Of a DNA stretch of 64,000 nt, positions 11,661 through 20,117 are shown piece by piece (position 1 is the first letter of the stretch; each line of letters starts with the position of its first letter). This stretch comes from Uliginosibacterium aquaticum. Lineage in GTDB: Bacteria > Pseudomonadota > Gammaproteobacteria > Burkholderiales > Rhodocyclaceae. The notes beneath the pieces were generated by a model that was not told the DNA's origin, searched no databases, and saw nothing but the letters and a program-made list of their open reading frames with translations. Position numbers and translations under genes: made by a program. The stretch is taken from assembly GCF_012972705.2 (NCBI RefSeq), contig NZ_JABCSC020000002.1:776324-840323 (forward strand). Reading direction: 5' to 3'.

Positions 11661-11902
11661 CAGTGGCCGCCCCCCACACCAAGATGAGCATGCTCGGGCG
11701 AGCAGAAGTCCCGCCCACCGTCACTTACCGCCTCACTCTCTGGAACCAGCAGGCCGCAATGCGCGCACCCCACCATGCGCTCGGGTTCCGCAGGTGCAGC
11801 CTGCTCCGCCCCCCGCTCTTGCGGCGCATCAGAGCGTTGCCACCAGCGGCGCACAAAGTGAACCGCCAGCAACAAGAGGAAAAACAGCAAAAGATTGCGC
11901 AT
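11660..11902 (-). CDS. PP0621-family small protein with zinc-finger-like tail
   Basis: An 80-aa protein with an N-terminal hydrophobic helix (residues 3-18) and a C-terminal region with CAHCGLLVPESEAV and FCSPEHAHLG. These supply two CxxC-like/Cys-His pairs resembling a treble-clef or zinc-ribbon. Proteins of this type are regularly found immediately upstream of pilS in beta- and gammaproteobacteria. Function is unknown. It heads the operon and its stop overlaps pilS by one base. Confidence 0.75.
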   Translation of the reverse strand: MRNLLLFFLLLLAVHFVRRWWQRSDAPQERGAEQAAPAEPERMVGCAHCGLLVPESEAVSDGGRDFCSPEHAHLGVGGGH

Positions 11903-12247
11903 GCCTGCTCCAGCATTTCAGGAACCGCGAGTGTATCCCGGAGGCCCGCTCGGTCCAATTCATCAGGCGCCGCAGACGGAATAACGGCCTCCCAAGACCA
12001 TCAGCGTATCCCAACGTGATGATCAGAGAAGGCCGCTTCACAACCCGTGGCGACACCTCCAACAAGATCGGCTCCATGCTTAAAGTCCTGATCATGCAGG
12101 CGACGAATGCGCCTCTACACATCCACGCTGCACCGATCTGGCGAGCGATCAGGCAGAGGCCTGGCTATCTTGCCCCGCACGGGATCAGGTCAGCCCATTG
12201 ATGAAGCCATTCCCAACGTGCGTGTTTTTACAGACCGAACACTCTTA
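11903..12247. other. Intergenic region, no gene recognised
   Basis: About 345 bp between the PP0621-like gene and the LEA14-like lipoprotein gene, both minus strand. It should hold the promoter of the pil regulator operon and the 3' end of the lipoprotein transcript. ORFs crossing it have no recognisable motif. Confidence 0.45.
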
Positions 12248-12733
12248 CTAAAATCCTATCCGCTCGCCATTCCCGGCCGGGGCAGGCTTGGCTGCACCAC
12301 CGAGCAGCTTGCTGACATCCAGTTCGCCCGGCTGATCGAAGGGCGTACGGCCATATCCCTTGATCTGTGCCTCACCCTTCAGGCGATAGTGGAGCTTGCC
12401 ATCCCCCCCGGTCAGCTCCGGCAACCGACGTAATAACCCCAGCACTTGCGCATCCGCATCAACATCTACCCGACCTTCTCCGCGCTTCGGGATAGTCACC
12501 GGCGCACTCGATCGCCCACTGGCAAATTGGCTGTCGCCAACCAACACTTCAAACACCAGGCTTTCGACACCGATATCCAGCGCATTCGGATTTGTCACCC
12601 GCAACTGCAGGCGCAGTTTCTGCTGAAAGAGATTGCCACCGGAAATCCTCACATCCATCAAAGCTACTTGAGGCCTTTGCCAAACCGGAGCACAAGCAGC
12701 CAGCGCCAGCAGACACAGCAGCCACTTACGCAT
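12248..12733 (-). CDS. LEA14-like (WHy domain) lipoprotein
   Basis: A 161-aa predicted lipoprotein. The signal peptide runs to the lipobox LAAC, followed by a LEA type 2/WHy beta-sandwich domain (VRISGGNLFQQKLRLQLRVTNPNALDIGVESL...). The domain's typical NPN is present. Bacterial members are found attached to the outer membrane and have been linked to stress tolerance, but no precise function is established. Start ATG 12733 is chosen because a GAGG precedes it by 9 nt; an upstream in-frame GTG (12748) lacks this. The ATG overlaps the end of a small upstream ORF that looks like a gene remnant. Confidence 0.75.
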   Translation of the reverse strand: MRKWLLCLLALAACAPVWQRPQVALMDVRISGGNLFQQKLRLQLRVTNPNALDIGVESLVFEVLVGDSQFASGRSSAPVTIPKRGEGRVDVDADAQVLGLLRRLPELTGGDGKLHYRLKGEAQIKGYGRTPFDQPGELDVSKLLGGAAKPAPAGNGERIGF

Positions 12734-12878
12734 GGTCAGCCGCCTCACTCAGGTCATCCAGCACAGACGCCATCGACTCCACCAAGCACGACCATACGAC
12801 CTGCTCATGCTTTGCACGAACTAGATCAAAACCCACAGGCCCGCACGTGAGGCCCAGCCCGATAAAACCGATTTTCAT
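12726..12878 (-). pseudogene. Remnant of an NAD(P)-binding dehydrogenase N-terminus (50 codons)
   Basis: The short ORF starts MKIGFIGLG and continues with a pattern like xxxGPxxFDLxxAKHEqvVW. This closely matches the first beta-alpha-beta unit of the 3-hydroxyisobutyrate/6-phosphogluconate dehydrogenase superfamily (GxGxxG followed by AGHEVxVWNR). The glycine loop is degenerate (GLGLTCGP in place of GLGLMGRP), and the frame ends after 50 codons instead of about 290. The stop overlaps the ATG of the lipoprotein gene. Either a decayed gene fragment or a leader ORF re-used for translational coupling would fit. The family call rests on eye alignment only. Confidence 0.45.
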
Positions 12879-12932
12879 GTCTAGCCTTTCTGTCGATTTG
12901 GCGTGCGACGTTTGCCAAGCGATAATCAGTAC

Positions 12933-13844
12933 ATGAATTACGCAGCGATCATCAAGGAAATTGGCCGGGGCACCAAGGGCGCGCGCGACATGTCGCGCGA
13001 GCAGGCTCTGGAACTGTTCGGCCAGATTCTGGACGGCAAGGTAGCAGATCTGGAGTTGGGCGCCATCTTGCTTGCCCTACGCATCAAAGGAGAAAGTCCA
13101 GACGAACTCCTTGGCTTCAAGGCAGCACTGGATGAGCGCACTCGCCAGGTAGAAGTTCCTCCAGGCCTGCGCTGCGTTGTACTGCCCACCTACAATGGCG
13201 CCCGCAAACAACCCAACCTGATGCCGCTGGTAGCCTTGCTGCTGGCGCGCGAAGGTGTGCCGGTACTGATTCAGGGACGGCATGATTTCGAATCCCGCGT
13301 CAGTCCCTTTGATCTACTATCGGCGCTTGGAGTTGAGTGCGAACGCAGCCTGCCCGATGCTTCAACCGCGCTAGCAACACGGCACATCGCCTGCCTGCGC
13401 CTGGACATGCTGGCGCGCGGCCTGGACTGGTTGCTAGGCCTGCGCCTTGTGCTCGGCGTACGTAACAGTGGTCACACCCTGGCAAAACTGCTGGACCCCT
13501 GCCGAGGCCGCAGCGTGCGCGTAGTAGGCGTCACCCATCCACCCTATCTTGAATCCATGCAGGCACTGCTTGAAGCAGAGCAAGCCACTGCACTACTGAT
13601 GCGGGGCACAGAAGGAGAGGCTTACGCAGCCCCGCGCCGTCGTCCGCGCCTGCTTGGTTTCTGCGACGGGCAACCAGAAGAGTTATTTCCCGCAGCTGAG
13701 TTCGATCTGGATCCAAGCAGTGAAGCGGCTTGCTCGGTCAGCGAAAATGCGGCGCTGATCCGACGCATACTCGATCGCGAGATTCCGGTACCACAACCGA
13801 TACGCGATCAGGTCTGCGCATTGGCCAGCCTGGCCCGTTCCTGA
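12933..13844 (+). CDS. ybiB: YbiB/TrpD2-type DNA-binding protein (anthranilate phosphoribosyltransferase fold)
   Basis: A 303-aa protein with the glycosyltransferase family 3 N-terminal helical domain (MSREQALELFGQILDGKVADLELGAILLALRIKGES) followed by the nucleoside-phosphorylase-like domain. The PRPP-binding glycine motif of true TrpD is altered, as in YbiB of E. coli, a dimer that binds DNA non-specifically and is linked to the LexA regulon, rather than a tryptophan enzyme. There are no other trp genes nearby. The family N-terminus is MNYAAIIKEIGRG, so ATG 12933 is preferred over 12903. Confidence 0.85.
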   Translation: MNYAAIIKEIGRGTKGARDMSREQALELFGQILDGKVADLELGAILLALRIKGESPDELLGFKAALDERTRQVEVPPGLRCVVLPTYNGARKQPNLMPLVALLLAREGVPVLIQGRHDFESRVSPFDLLSALGVECERSLPDASTALATRHIACLRLDMLARGLDWLLGLRLVLGVRNSGHTLAKLLDPCRGRSVRVVGVTHPPYLESMQALLEAEQATALLMRGTEGEAYAAPRRRPRLLGFCDGQPEELFPAAEFDLDPSSEAACSVSENAALIRRILDREIPVPQPIRDQVCALASLARS

Positions 13845-13869
13845 AAAAAAGCCTGCATCACGCAGGCTT
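13844..13869 (-). terminator. Rho-independent terminator of ppa
   Basis: The stem AAGCCTGC/GCAGGCTT (13849-13869) is followed on the minus strand by a run of seven T (13850-13844). It lies in the convergent gap between ybiB (+) and ppa (-). Confidence 0.8.
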
Positions 13870-13895
13870 GGTTATTCCAAACGGACCATCGCGCC

Positions 13896-14441
13896 TCAAT
13901 CCGTCTCATCTCCAGCCTTGGCATTGAAAGCGGCGACACCGGAATAGATTTCCTGACGTGCAGCGTCAATACCATCCCAGCCCAGCACCTTGACCCACTT
14001 GCCTTGTTCCAGATCTTTGTAGTGCTGGAAGAAGTGCTCAATCTGGCGCAACAGCAGATAAGGCAGATCCTGATAGGTGCGGATGTTGTCGTACAGCGAT
14101 GTAATCTTGGGCACAGGCACTGCCAGTACCTTGGCATCTTCACCAGCCTCGTCAACCATGCGCAACACACCTACCGGGCGGCAGCGAATCACCACCCCAG
14201 GAATCAACGCAAACGGAGCCATCACCAACACATCAACCGGATCGCCATCACCGGAAATGGATCGCGGCACGTAACCATAGTTGCAGGGATAGGACATCGA
14301 AGTGCCCATGAAGCGGTCCACATAGACCGCGCCGGTATCCTTATCGATCTCGTATTTGATCGGATCGGCGTGCGCCGGGATTTCAATGATGACATTGACG
14401 TCATCCGGAACATTCCCCGGCGGTACATTGTTGAAGCCCAT
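13896..14441 (-). CDS. ppa: Inorganic pyrophosphatase (family I)
   Basis: A 181-aa cytoplasmic Mg-dependent enzyme that hydrolyses pyrophosphate to drive biosynthetic reactions. The signature [10 protein letters not shown] with its three metal-binding aspartates is present, as are [15 protein letters not shown] (substrate-binding Lys/Glu/Tyr), YPCNYGYVP and the late WVKVLGWDG. Length equals that of E. coli Ppa plus a few residues. It is transcribed alone, with its own terminator; the promoter lies in the 120 bp between its start and a MITE-like element. Confidence 0.96.
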   Translation of the reverse strand: MGFNNVPPGNVPDDVNVIIEIPAHADPIKYEIDKDTGAVYVDRFMGTSMSYPCNYGYVPRSISGDGDPVDVLVMAPFALIPGVVIRCRPVGVLRMVDEAGEDAKVLAVPVPKITSLYDNIRTYQDLPYLLLRQIEHFFQHYKDLEQGKWVKVLGWDGIDAARQEIYSGVAAFNAKAGDETD

Positions 14442-14567
14442 GCAAAACCCCTCGTTGGTGTAGTCCGGTTTTATCGTTATGTGTTCATTTCACGCTCAGG
14501 CGGGCGCAATTGTCATGCTTTTCGTCTGCCCTGCCTATCAGTAGTCCTACCGACCCATGCGCCCTTA

Positions 14568-14708
14568 GGAGCTGTTTCCGATCTTGCTGCGAGGCCGTGA
14601 TCAGGGCTCATGCACAGCACGAAATCCTCATTGATCAACATAAACACCGGTTCCTGTGCTGCTCTTCACCCTGCTGACGGCCTCTCGCTACAGATAGGAA
14701 ACAGCTTC
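14568..14708. mobile_element. MITE-like element with imperfect terminal inverted repeats and TTA target duplication
   Basis: A 141-bp non-coding element bounded by inverted termini of about 33 bp. The left end reads GGAGCTGTTTCC, then GATCT and further on GCGAG..GGCCGT. The right end read inward is GAAGCTGTTTCC, then TATCT, GCGAGAGGCCGT. It is flanked by TTA on both sides (14565-14567 and 14709-14711), as expected for a 3-bp TNA target duplication made by IS5-type transposases. The right TTA is the stop codon (TAA) of the minus-strand usp gene. An inner pair, CAGCAC/GTGCTG, would let the whole element fold as one long hairpin. No second copy was seen in the window. Confidence 0.65.
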
Positions 14709-15134
14709 TTAGCGCACCAGCGTCACCGGCCGGTGCGCCAGTGCCACCACCCGCGCAGCCACTGAACCCAACAAGGCTTGAGTCACTGCGCCGCGTCCGT
14801 GCGTACCCATCCACACGGCATCGCACTCCAAATCATTGACGGCATTGGCAATCGTTTCGCCCGGCGAACCCACTCGCACATGCTGCTCGACATCAAGCCC
14901 AGCCGCACGCAGACGCTCGGCAACAGGCTGCACAACTGCCAGCCCCTCTTCGTGGTAGTAAGCGTCAACTATCTCGCGGGCCACGTGACGCGTCGCAAAA
15001 CCAATCGGGATCGGCAGGTGCACATACAACACATGAACCTTGGGCATCTCGCGCAAACGAGCAGAAAAGGTCAACAAGGCCTCCACCACACGTGCGGAGT
15101 ATTCAGAACCATCGACAGCCAACAGGATGTTCAT
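14709..15134 (-). CDS. Universal stress protein (UspA family)
   Basis: A 141-aa soluble Usp domain. The N-terminus MNILLAVDGSEYSARV carries the nucleotide-contacting Asp, and the C-terminal ATP-binding loop is GTHGRGAVTQALLGSVAARV (the G-x2-G-x8/9-G-S pattern), ending RPVTLVR. It is predicted to bind ATP and to act in stress survival. It lies 21 bp after the SafE-like gene, so it is probably cotranscribed with hemN under the FNR-box promoter. Its stop codon coincides with the target duplication of the MITE-like element, which therefore inserted exactly at the stop without truncating the protein. Confidence 0.88.
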   Translation of the reverse strand: MNILLAVDGSEYSARVVEALLTFSARLREMPKVHVLYVHLPIPIGFATRHVAREIVDAYYHEEGLAVVQPVAERLRAAGLDVEQHVRVGSPGETIANAVNDLECDAVWMGTHGRGAVTQALLGSVAARVVALAHRPVTLVR

Positions 15135-15155
15135 AGTCTTGTCCCCGTCAAAAAC

Positions 15156-15920
15156 TCACACCTCGCAGATCACACCTGCCCACAACAACCCACCGAGTTC
15201 AGGCGCACGGATCAGGCCATAGATGCCAAAAAACAGCACCACAAGACCAGCCACTAATCTGAAAGAACGGCTGCGCACCAGATTTCTGTAACGTGCAAGG
15301 AGGATGCCAGCGAAGAGCAGGTTCGGCAGGGTGCCTGCCCCGAAAGCCAGCATCAACCCGGCCCCCCGCACAGCCGAGCCATTCACCAGCGCTAGCGACA
15401 GCACACTGTAGGTCAAGCCACAAGGCAGGAATCCCCACAGAAATCCTACTGGCAGGGCCTGGCGCCAGCTTCGCACAGGCAAGAAACGCTTGCTCAGCGG
15501 CTGGATACGCCGCCACAGAAGCTGCCCGCCACGCTCCACGCCAGCCAGTGCGCGGGTGAAGCCCATCAGGTAAAGCCCCATGCCAATCAGCATCAGATTG
15601 GCCAGAACGAAGAGCATCAGCTGCAGCGGCAGGACGCGATTGAAGAGCATGCTCGCCGAACCGATCGCACCGACCAGCCCTCCGATCAGGGCATAGCTTG
15701 CGATACGTCCGAAGTTATAGGCTAGCTGACGCGACCACACCGGAGCAGCCCCCGGAACCGGCGATGAAAGCGCGCTGACGATGCCACCACACATGCCGAT
15801 GCAGTGAGCACCACCGAGCAAGCCAATCAGAAAAACGGAGAGAAAACCGCTGGCGGAAAAATCAGACACACCAAGCCCTTCGAGGGATACGCCCCAGTCA
15901 GCCAGGGCGCCTCCGACCAT
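15156..15920 (-). CDS. Sulfite exporter TauE/SafE-like (COG2836) membrane protein
   Basis: A 254-aa polytopic inner-membrane protein with about six helices. The signature GGAHCIGMCGGIVSAL near the N-terminus, with its Cys pair, and a second GFLPCGLTYSVLSLAL repeat resemble the DsbD/SafE transmembrane fold. COG2836 members are typically encoded next to hemN and cbb3 oxidase assembly genes and are suspected to move a metal or a sulfur/redox species across the membrane; the substrate is not known. Its start overlaps the hemN stop (TGATG). Confidence 0.8.
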   Translation of the reverse strand: MVGGALADWGVSLEGLGVSDFSASGFLSVFLIGLLGGAHCIGMCGGIVSALSSPVPGAAPVWSRQLAYNFGRIASYALIGGLVGAIGSASMLFNRVLPLQLMLFVLANLMLIGMGLYLMGFTRALAGVERGGQLLWRRIQPLSKRFLPVRSWRQALPVGFLWGFLPCGLTYSVLSLALVNGSAVRGAGLMLAFGAGTLPNLLFAGILLARYRNLVRSRSFRLVAGLVVLFFGIYGLIRAPELGGLLWAGVICEV

Positions 15921-17305
15921 CAGATCACGCGGGAATAGCGCCGCTTCTCACGGTCGCTACGCAAGTAGGCGTCAAAAACCATGGCGATGATTCGTACCAG
16001 CATGCGCCCAGCCGCGCTGACCTGAACGCCATGCGCGTCAATACTAAGCAAACCAGCAGCACCAAGCTCACGCAAGTCGTTCAGCTCTGCCGCGAAATAC
16101 TCCTCAAAGCGAACCCCGAACCGGCTGGACATAAGCTCAAAGGACAGCGAAAAGTCGCACATCAAGGTCTGGATGACCGCATTGCGCAGCTCGTCATCCG
16201 CACTCAAAGCCCAGCCACGCATCACGGGCAATTCGCCGCGATCAAGGGCTGCGTAGTAGGGATCAAGCTCGCGCTGGTTCTGGCTGAAAGCCCCGCCCGC
16301 CTTGCCAATAGCGGACACCCCGAAGGCCAGCAGATCGCATTCGGCATGCGTCGAGTACCCCTGAAAGTTGCGCTGCAGGCGCCCCTCACGCTGAGCCACC
16401 GCCAGCTCGTCATCTGGCCGTGCAAAGTGGTCCATACCGATGAATACATACCCTGCAGCCCCAAGGCGCTCGATGGCAAGGGCAAGGATCTGCAGCTTGG
16501 CGTCCGGAGCAGGCAGGTCCGTCTCGTTGATCCTTCGCTGCGGCATGAAGCGGCTCGGCAGATGGGCATAGTTATAGAGCGCCAACCGATCCGGCTGCAT
16601 CGCCAGAACCGTATCCAGGGTACGGCCAAAGCCCTCCACACTCTGGTGTGGCAAACCATAAATCAGATCCACACTGATCGAACGAAAACCCTCCGCACGC
16701 GCAGCATCGATCACCAACCGGGTTTCCTCGACGCTCTGGCGACGATTTACGGCTGCTTGCACCTTCGGATCGAAGTCCTGAACCCCCACACTCATGCGGT
16801 TAAAGCCTTCACGCGCGAGCAAGGCCACGGTCTCGGCGCTCACCTTGCGCGGATCAACCTCAATGGAGAACTCCCCTCCTGCCTGCAGCGTGAAATGCTG
16901 CCGGATCGCACTCACCAGACGAAGAATCTCCTCTGGCTGCAGAAAAGTAGGAGTCCCCCCACCCCAGTGCATCTGTGCGACCGGCCGAGGAGCCGGCAGC
17001 AAGGCTGCCTGCATGGCCATCTCGCGCTCAAGATAGTCAATGTACTTCGCCGAACGTGAGTGATCCTTGGTGATCACCTTGTTACAGGCACAGTAGTAGC
17101 AGATGGTGTTGCAGAAGGGGATGTGGAAATACAGCGACAACGGGCGAGTGCCCTGCGGCGTTGAGAGGCGAGCAAGGTGCCCGGCCTGGCTTTCCGGTGT
17201 GAATTCGGCCAGAAAGCGGTCTGCCGTAGGATATGAGGTATAGCGCGGGCCCGGCACGTCAAACCGGCGGATCATGTCGGGGTCGAACTGGATCGTCTGG
17301 AGCAC
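15920..17305 (-). CDS. hemN: Oxygen-independent coproporphyrinogen III dehydrogenase
   Basis: This is the radical-SAM enzyme that makes protoporphyrinogen IX for heme synthesis when oxygen is scarce. The 461-aa length is that of true HemN, not the shorter HemW. The radical-SAM cluster motif is C65-x3-C69-x2-C72, followed by C74, in IPFCNTICYYCACNK. The N-terminal RYTSYPTADRF used for substrate binding and the middle GGGTPTFL are also present. It is divergent from fnr, with a perfect FNR box between them, and is followed by the overlapping SafE-like gene and usp. Anaerobic control of hemN by FNR/Anr is well known in relatives. Confidence 0.95.
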   Translation of the reverse strand: MLQTIQFDPDMIRRFDVPGPRYTSYPTADRFLAEFTPESQAGHLARLSTPQGTRPLSLYFHIPFCNTICYYCACNKVITKDHSRSAKYIDYLEREMAMQAALLPAPRPVAQMHWGGGTPTFLQPEEILRLVSAIRQHFTLQAGGEFSIEVDPRKVSAETVALLAREGFNRMSVGVQDFDPKVQAAVNRRQSVEETRLVIDAARAEGFRSISVDLIYGLPHQSVEGFGRTLDTVLAMQPDRLALYNYAHLPSRFMPQRRINETDLPAPDAKLQILALAIERLGAAGYVFIGMDHFARPDDELAVAQREGRLQRNFQGYSTHAECDLLAFGVSAIGKAGGAFSQNQRELDPYYAALDRGELPVMRGWALSADDELRNAVIQTLMCDFSLSFELMSSRFGVRFEEYFAAELNDLRELGAAGLLSIDAHGVQVSAAGRMLVRIIAMVFDAYLRSDREKRRYSRVI

Positions 17306-17344
17306 GATTCGATTTCTTTTGAGTTAATCAGCCAAGATCGCAGA

Positions 17345-17350
17345 CTTATA
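17345..17350 (-). promoter_or_regulatory. Candidate -10 element of hemN
   Basis: TATAAG on the minus strand, 40 bp upstream of the hemN ATG and 11 bp downstream of the FNR box. This spacing does not match the classical -41.5 activator geometry, so the start site is uncertain. Confidence 0.35.
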
Positions 17351-17361
17351 CCCCAAAAACG

Positions 17362-17375
17362 TTGATGCTGATCAA
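17362..17375. promoter_or_regulatory. Perfect FNR box between hemN and fnr
   Basis: TTGATGCTGATCAA matches the FNR consensus TTGAT-N4-ATCAA at all ten defined positions. It lies 57 bp upstream of the hemN ATG and 21 bp upstream of the fnr GTG, so it can control hemN-safE-usp and mediate fnr autoregulation. A site this close to the fnr start would most likely repress it. Confidence 0.85.
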
Positions 17376-17396
17376 TTCGCAGGGTACACTTCAAGG

Positions 17397-18131
17397 GTGG
17401 ATCAAAAAGTAACCAAGCCCCTGCCCCCCGCCATGCGCATCGCCTGCAGTCAATGCAACCTGCGCGAGTTGTGCCTTGCCGTCGGTCTGGATGACGCGGA
17501 TCTGCACAAGCTCGACGAGTTGGTCGTGAAGCGCAAGCTCAAGCGCGGCCAGCAGCTCTACCGTGCCGGTGATGCCTTTGAGGCGATGTACGCCATCCGT
17601 ACCGGATTTTTCAAGACCGACATCCTCACCGAGGAAGGTCTCGAGCAAGTAACCGGTTTCCAGATGGCGGGCGAGATCTTGGGCATGGACGGGATCAGCA
17701 ATGACCATCACGTCTGCAATGCAACTGCACTGGAAGACAGTGAAGTCTGCGTGATGCCCTACGATCAGCTGGAAGACCTGACACGCGACATCAAATCGTT
17801 GCAGCAACAATTCCACAAGTTCATGAGCCGCGAGATCGTACGTGACCAAAGCCTGATGATCTTGCTGGGGTCGATGCGCGCTGAAGAACGTATCGCCGCT
17901 TTTCTGCTGAACCTTTCCCAGCGCATGCGTGTGCGTGGCTATTCCGCCTCGGAATTCCACCTGCGCATGACTCGCGAAGAAATCGGCTCCTATCTTGGCC
18001 TCAAGCTGGAAACCGTGAGCCGCGCCTTCTCAAAGTTCCACGACGAAGGCCTGATCGGTGTTCAACAGAAACATATCCGCATCCTCAATGCGGATGGCCT
18101 CAAGGCACTCCTGAACCACGCTCCGAGCTGA
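17397..18131 (+). CDS. fnr: Oxygen-sensing transcription regulator FNR
   Basis: A 244-aa Crp/Fnr family regulator. Four cysteines for an oxygen-labile [4Fe-4S] cluster are present: C17, C20 and C26 in ACSQCNLRELC, and C107 in HHVCNAT. A cyclic-nucleotide-binding-like sensor domain and a long dimer helix follow, then an HTH with recognition helix LETVSRAFSKF, whose E-x-x-S-R reads TTGAT half-sites. Start is GTG 17397, which gives the usual FNR N-terminal length; an internal ATG (17433) would place the first cysteine at residue 5. It presumably controls hemN, the cbb3 genes and the candidate sRNA, all of which carry FNR boxes in this window. Confidence 0.94.
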   Translation: MDQKVTKPLPPAMRIACSQCNLRELCLAVGLDDADLHKLDELVVKRKLKRGQQLYRAGDAFEAMYAIRTGFFKTDILTEEGLEQVTGFQMAGEILGMDGISNDHHVCNATALEDSEVCVMPYDQLEDLTRDIKSLQQQFHKFMSREIVRDQSLMILLGSMRAEERIAAFLLNLSQRMRVRGYSASEFHLRMTREEIGSYLGLKLETVSRAFSKFHDEGLIGVQQKHIRILNADGLKALLNHAPS

Positions 18132-18170
18132 CCACTGAGTTCTCAGGGCCCGCCAAAGGCGCTGGACGTC

Positions 18171-19898
18171 TCAGGTTTCCAGCACGTATCGGCCAGGAGC
18201 AGCCCCAAGGCTTTTGGGTGCAAGACTCCCGGCCTGCGGAGCCGGACGCAAGACTCCAGAGTGTGGCGCCAGCCAAGCCACCCAATCCTCCCACCATGAC
18301 CCAGACTGCCACTCTGCGCGCGCCAGCCACTTTTCCGGTGAATCGGTACGGTGGACATGATCAGCCCGGAAGCGGCGCTTCGGCGGCGTAACCACTGGAT
18401 TGACGATCCCAAGAATGTGCCCAGAACTGGAAAGCACGTAGCGCTTTGGCCCGCGCACAAAATTCATGATCCGAAAAGTCTGTTTCCAGGGCGCAATGTG
18501 ATCATCCTCAGCCCCCACGGAATACAGGGGCTGTTCGATGCGCTCCAGATCGATAGGCTGCCCGCCCACCGTCAGCGCATCACGCTCGATCAAGCGATTA
18601 TGCAGATATAGCTCATTGAGATACCAGGCATGCATGGTGGCCGGCATACGCGTGGTATCCATGTTCCAGTACAGCACATCAAAAGCAGGTGGCTTCTCTC
18701 CATACAGATAACCGTGCACGTAGTAATGCCAGATCAGGCTATTGGAGCGCAGCAAGCGGAAGGCTGAAGCCATTTCCTTGCCTTCCAGTACTCCCTTGCG
18801 ACGCATCGCGTCGGTAAGGAAGCGCACACTCCCTTCGTCGATGAAGACTTCGATATCCCCAGGAGCAGAGAAATCGGTCAGCGTGGTGAAAAGCGTCCAG
18901 CTGGCAACCGGATGTTTTTCGGTGGGATACTGACGTGTAGCCCAAGCCATGTAGATCGACAGGGCCGTGCCGCCAATGCAGTAACCAGAAGCATTCACCT
19001 TGTCGGCATTCGACAGCTTGCGCGCGGTATCGACAATGAAATCAATGCCTTCGGTGATGTAGTGATCGAAACCCACATCATGCATCGACTGATCCGGATT
19101 CTTCCAGCTGGTGATGTAAACATCGATCCCCTGATCAAGCAGATAGCGCACCATGCTTTTCTTCGGAATCAGATCCAACACATAGAATTTGTTGATCCAG
19201 GGTGTAACGATAACCATCGGCCGCGCATGCACTTGTGGCTGGATCGGAGCATAGCGGATGACTTCCAGCATGCGGTTACGCGCAACAACTCCCCCCACCG
19301 TAGTCGCAAGATTCTCGCCCACCTTGAAGTCGTCCGGACTCGTCATGCGGATATCACCTGCAGCCAGATCCGCCAGAAAATTCTCCATCCCCCGACGCAA
19401 ACTCTCGCCATTGCTTTCCGCAGCCAGGCGCTGAGCAACTGGGTTGCTCCAGAAAAAATTGGTCGGAGCCACCGCATTGAGATATTTTCGCCACCAGAAC
19501 GCTGCTCTGCGACGTTCGTTGTCGGACAGCCCGGGAGTCTCATACAACATATCCTGGATACGCCGGGTAACCAGCAAGTACCATTCCTTGGCAATATCCC
19601 AGCTGGCATGCTCGGTCCATACGGGATCAGCGAAGCGGGTATCGTCCGGTTGCGGCACCACCGGATCTTCACTCGGAACCCCTATTGCCCGGCGATACGC
19701 ATGATTGCCCACGGTCAGCAGATCATTGGAAAAACACAGCATCTGTTCAAGCAACTCTTCCGGATGCAACCCCCATGCAAGCTGGGCGTGGATAAGAGGT
19801 ACAACCACCCCTAACGGATCGATCGTCGCAGTGATCTTGTCCCGCCAGTCTCGATAGGATGGGCCGGGCCCATCCAGATTCCGGCACGCTGAATTCAT
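18171..19898 (-). CDS. phaC: Class I polyhydroxyalkanoate synthase
   Basis: It polymerises (R)-3-hydroxyacyl-CoA into PHA storage granules. The 575-aa protein has the PhaC N-terminal domain and an alpha/beta hydrolase core. The lipase-like box is GYCIGG with nucleophile Cys307, the general acid Asp466 is in DDHIAPW, and His494 is in SSGHILGIVNP. The conserved WWRKYLNAVAPTNFFWSNP is present. Length and lack of a PhaE/PhaR partner indicate class I. No phaA or phaB lies next to it. The C-terminus has an unusual extension after WVAWLAPHSG, rich in Ala/Pro/Leu. It converges with fnr. Confidence 0.92.
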   Translation of the reverse strand: MNSACRNLDGPGPSYRDWRDKITATIDPLGVVVPLIHAQLAWGLHPEELLEQMLCFSNDLLTVGNHAYRRAIGVPSEDPVVPQPDDTRFADPVWTEHASWDIAKEWYLLVTRRIQDMLYETPGLSDNERRRAAFWWRKYLNAVAPTNFFWSNPVAQRLAAESNGESLRRGMENFLADLAAGDIRMTSPDDFKVGENLATTVGGVVARNRMLEVIRYAPIQPQVHARPMVIVTPWINKFYVLDLIPKKSMVRYLLDQGIDVYITSWKNPDQSMHDVGFDHYITEGIDFIVDTARKLSNADKVNASGYCIGGTALSIYMAWATRQYPTEKHPVASWTLFTTLTDFSAPGDIEVFIDEGSVRFLTDAMRRKGVLEGKEMASAFRLLRSNSLIWHYYVHGYLYGEKPPAFDVLYWNMDTTRMPATMHAWYLNELYLHNRLIERDALTVGGQPIDLERIEQPLYSVGAEDDHIAPWKQTFRIMNFVRGPKRYVLSSSGHILGIVNPVVTPPKRRFRADHVHRTDSPEKWLARAEWQSGSWWEDWVAWLAPHSGVLRPAPQAGSLAPKSLGAAPGRYVLET

Positions 19899-20117
19899 GG
19901 CTTGCCTCCTGCGTGAAGAGCCTAAAATGAATCAAGGCTGCGGCTAAACGAATCATGGCGGAAGCCTGCCACACGTGCACTTGGCACCCCACCGCCCTGA
20001 ACATAGCCGAGGAATCTCTGCCCTCCAGCCAGAGATACCCGGACAGGCCGGAAGATTTAGTAGAAGCTGCCATCCATCACGGAACCGCAGCTCCGATTTT
20101 CATGACAGGAGGTTCGT

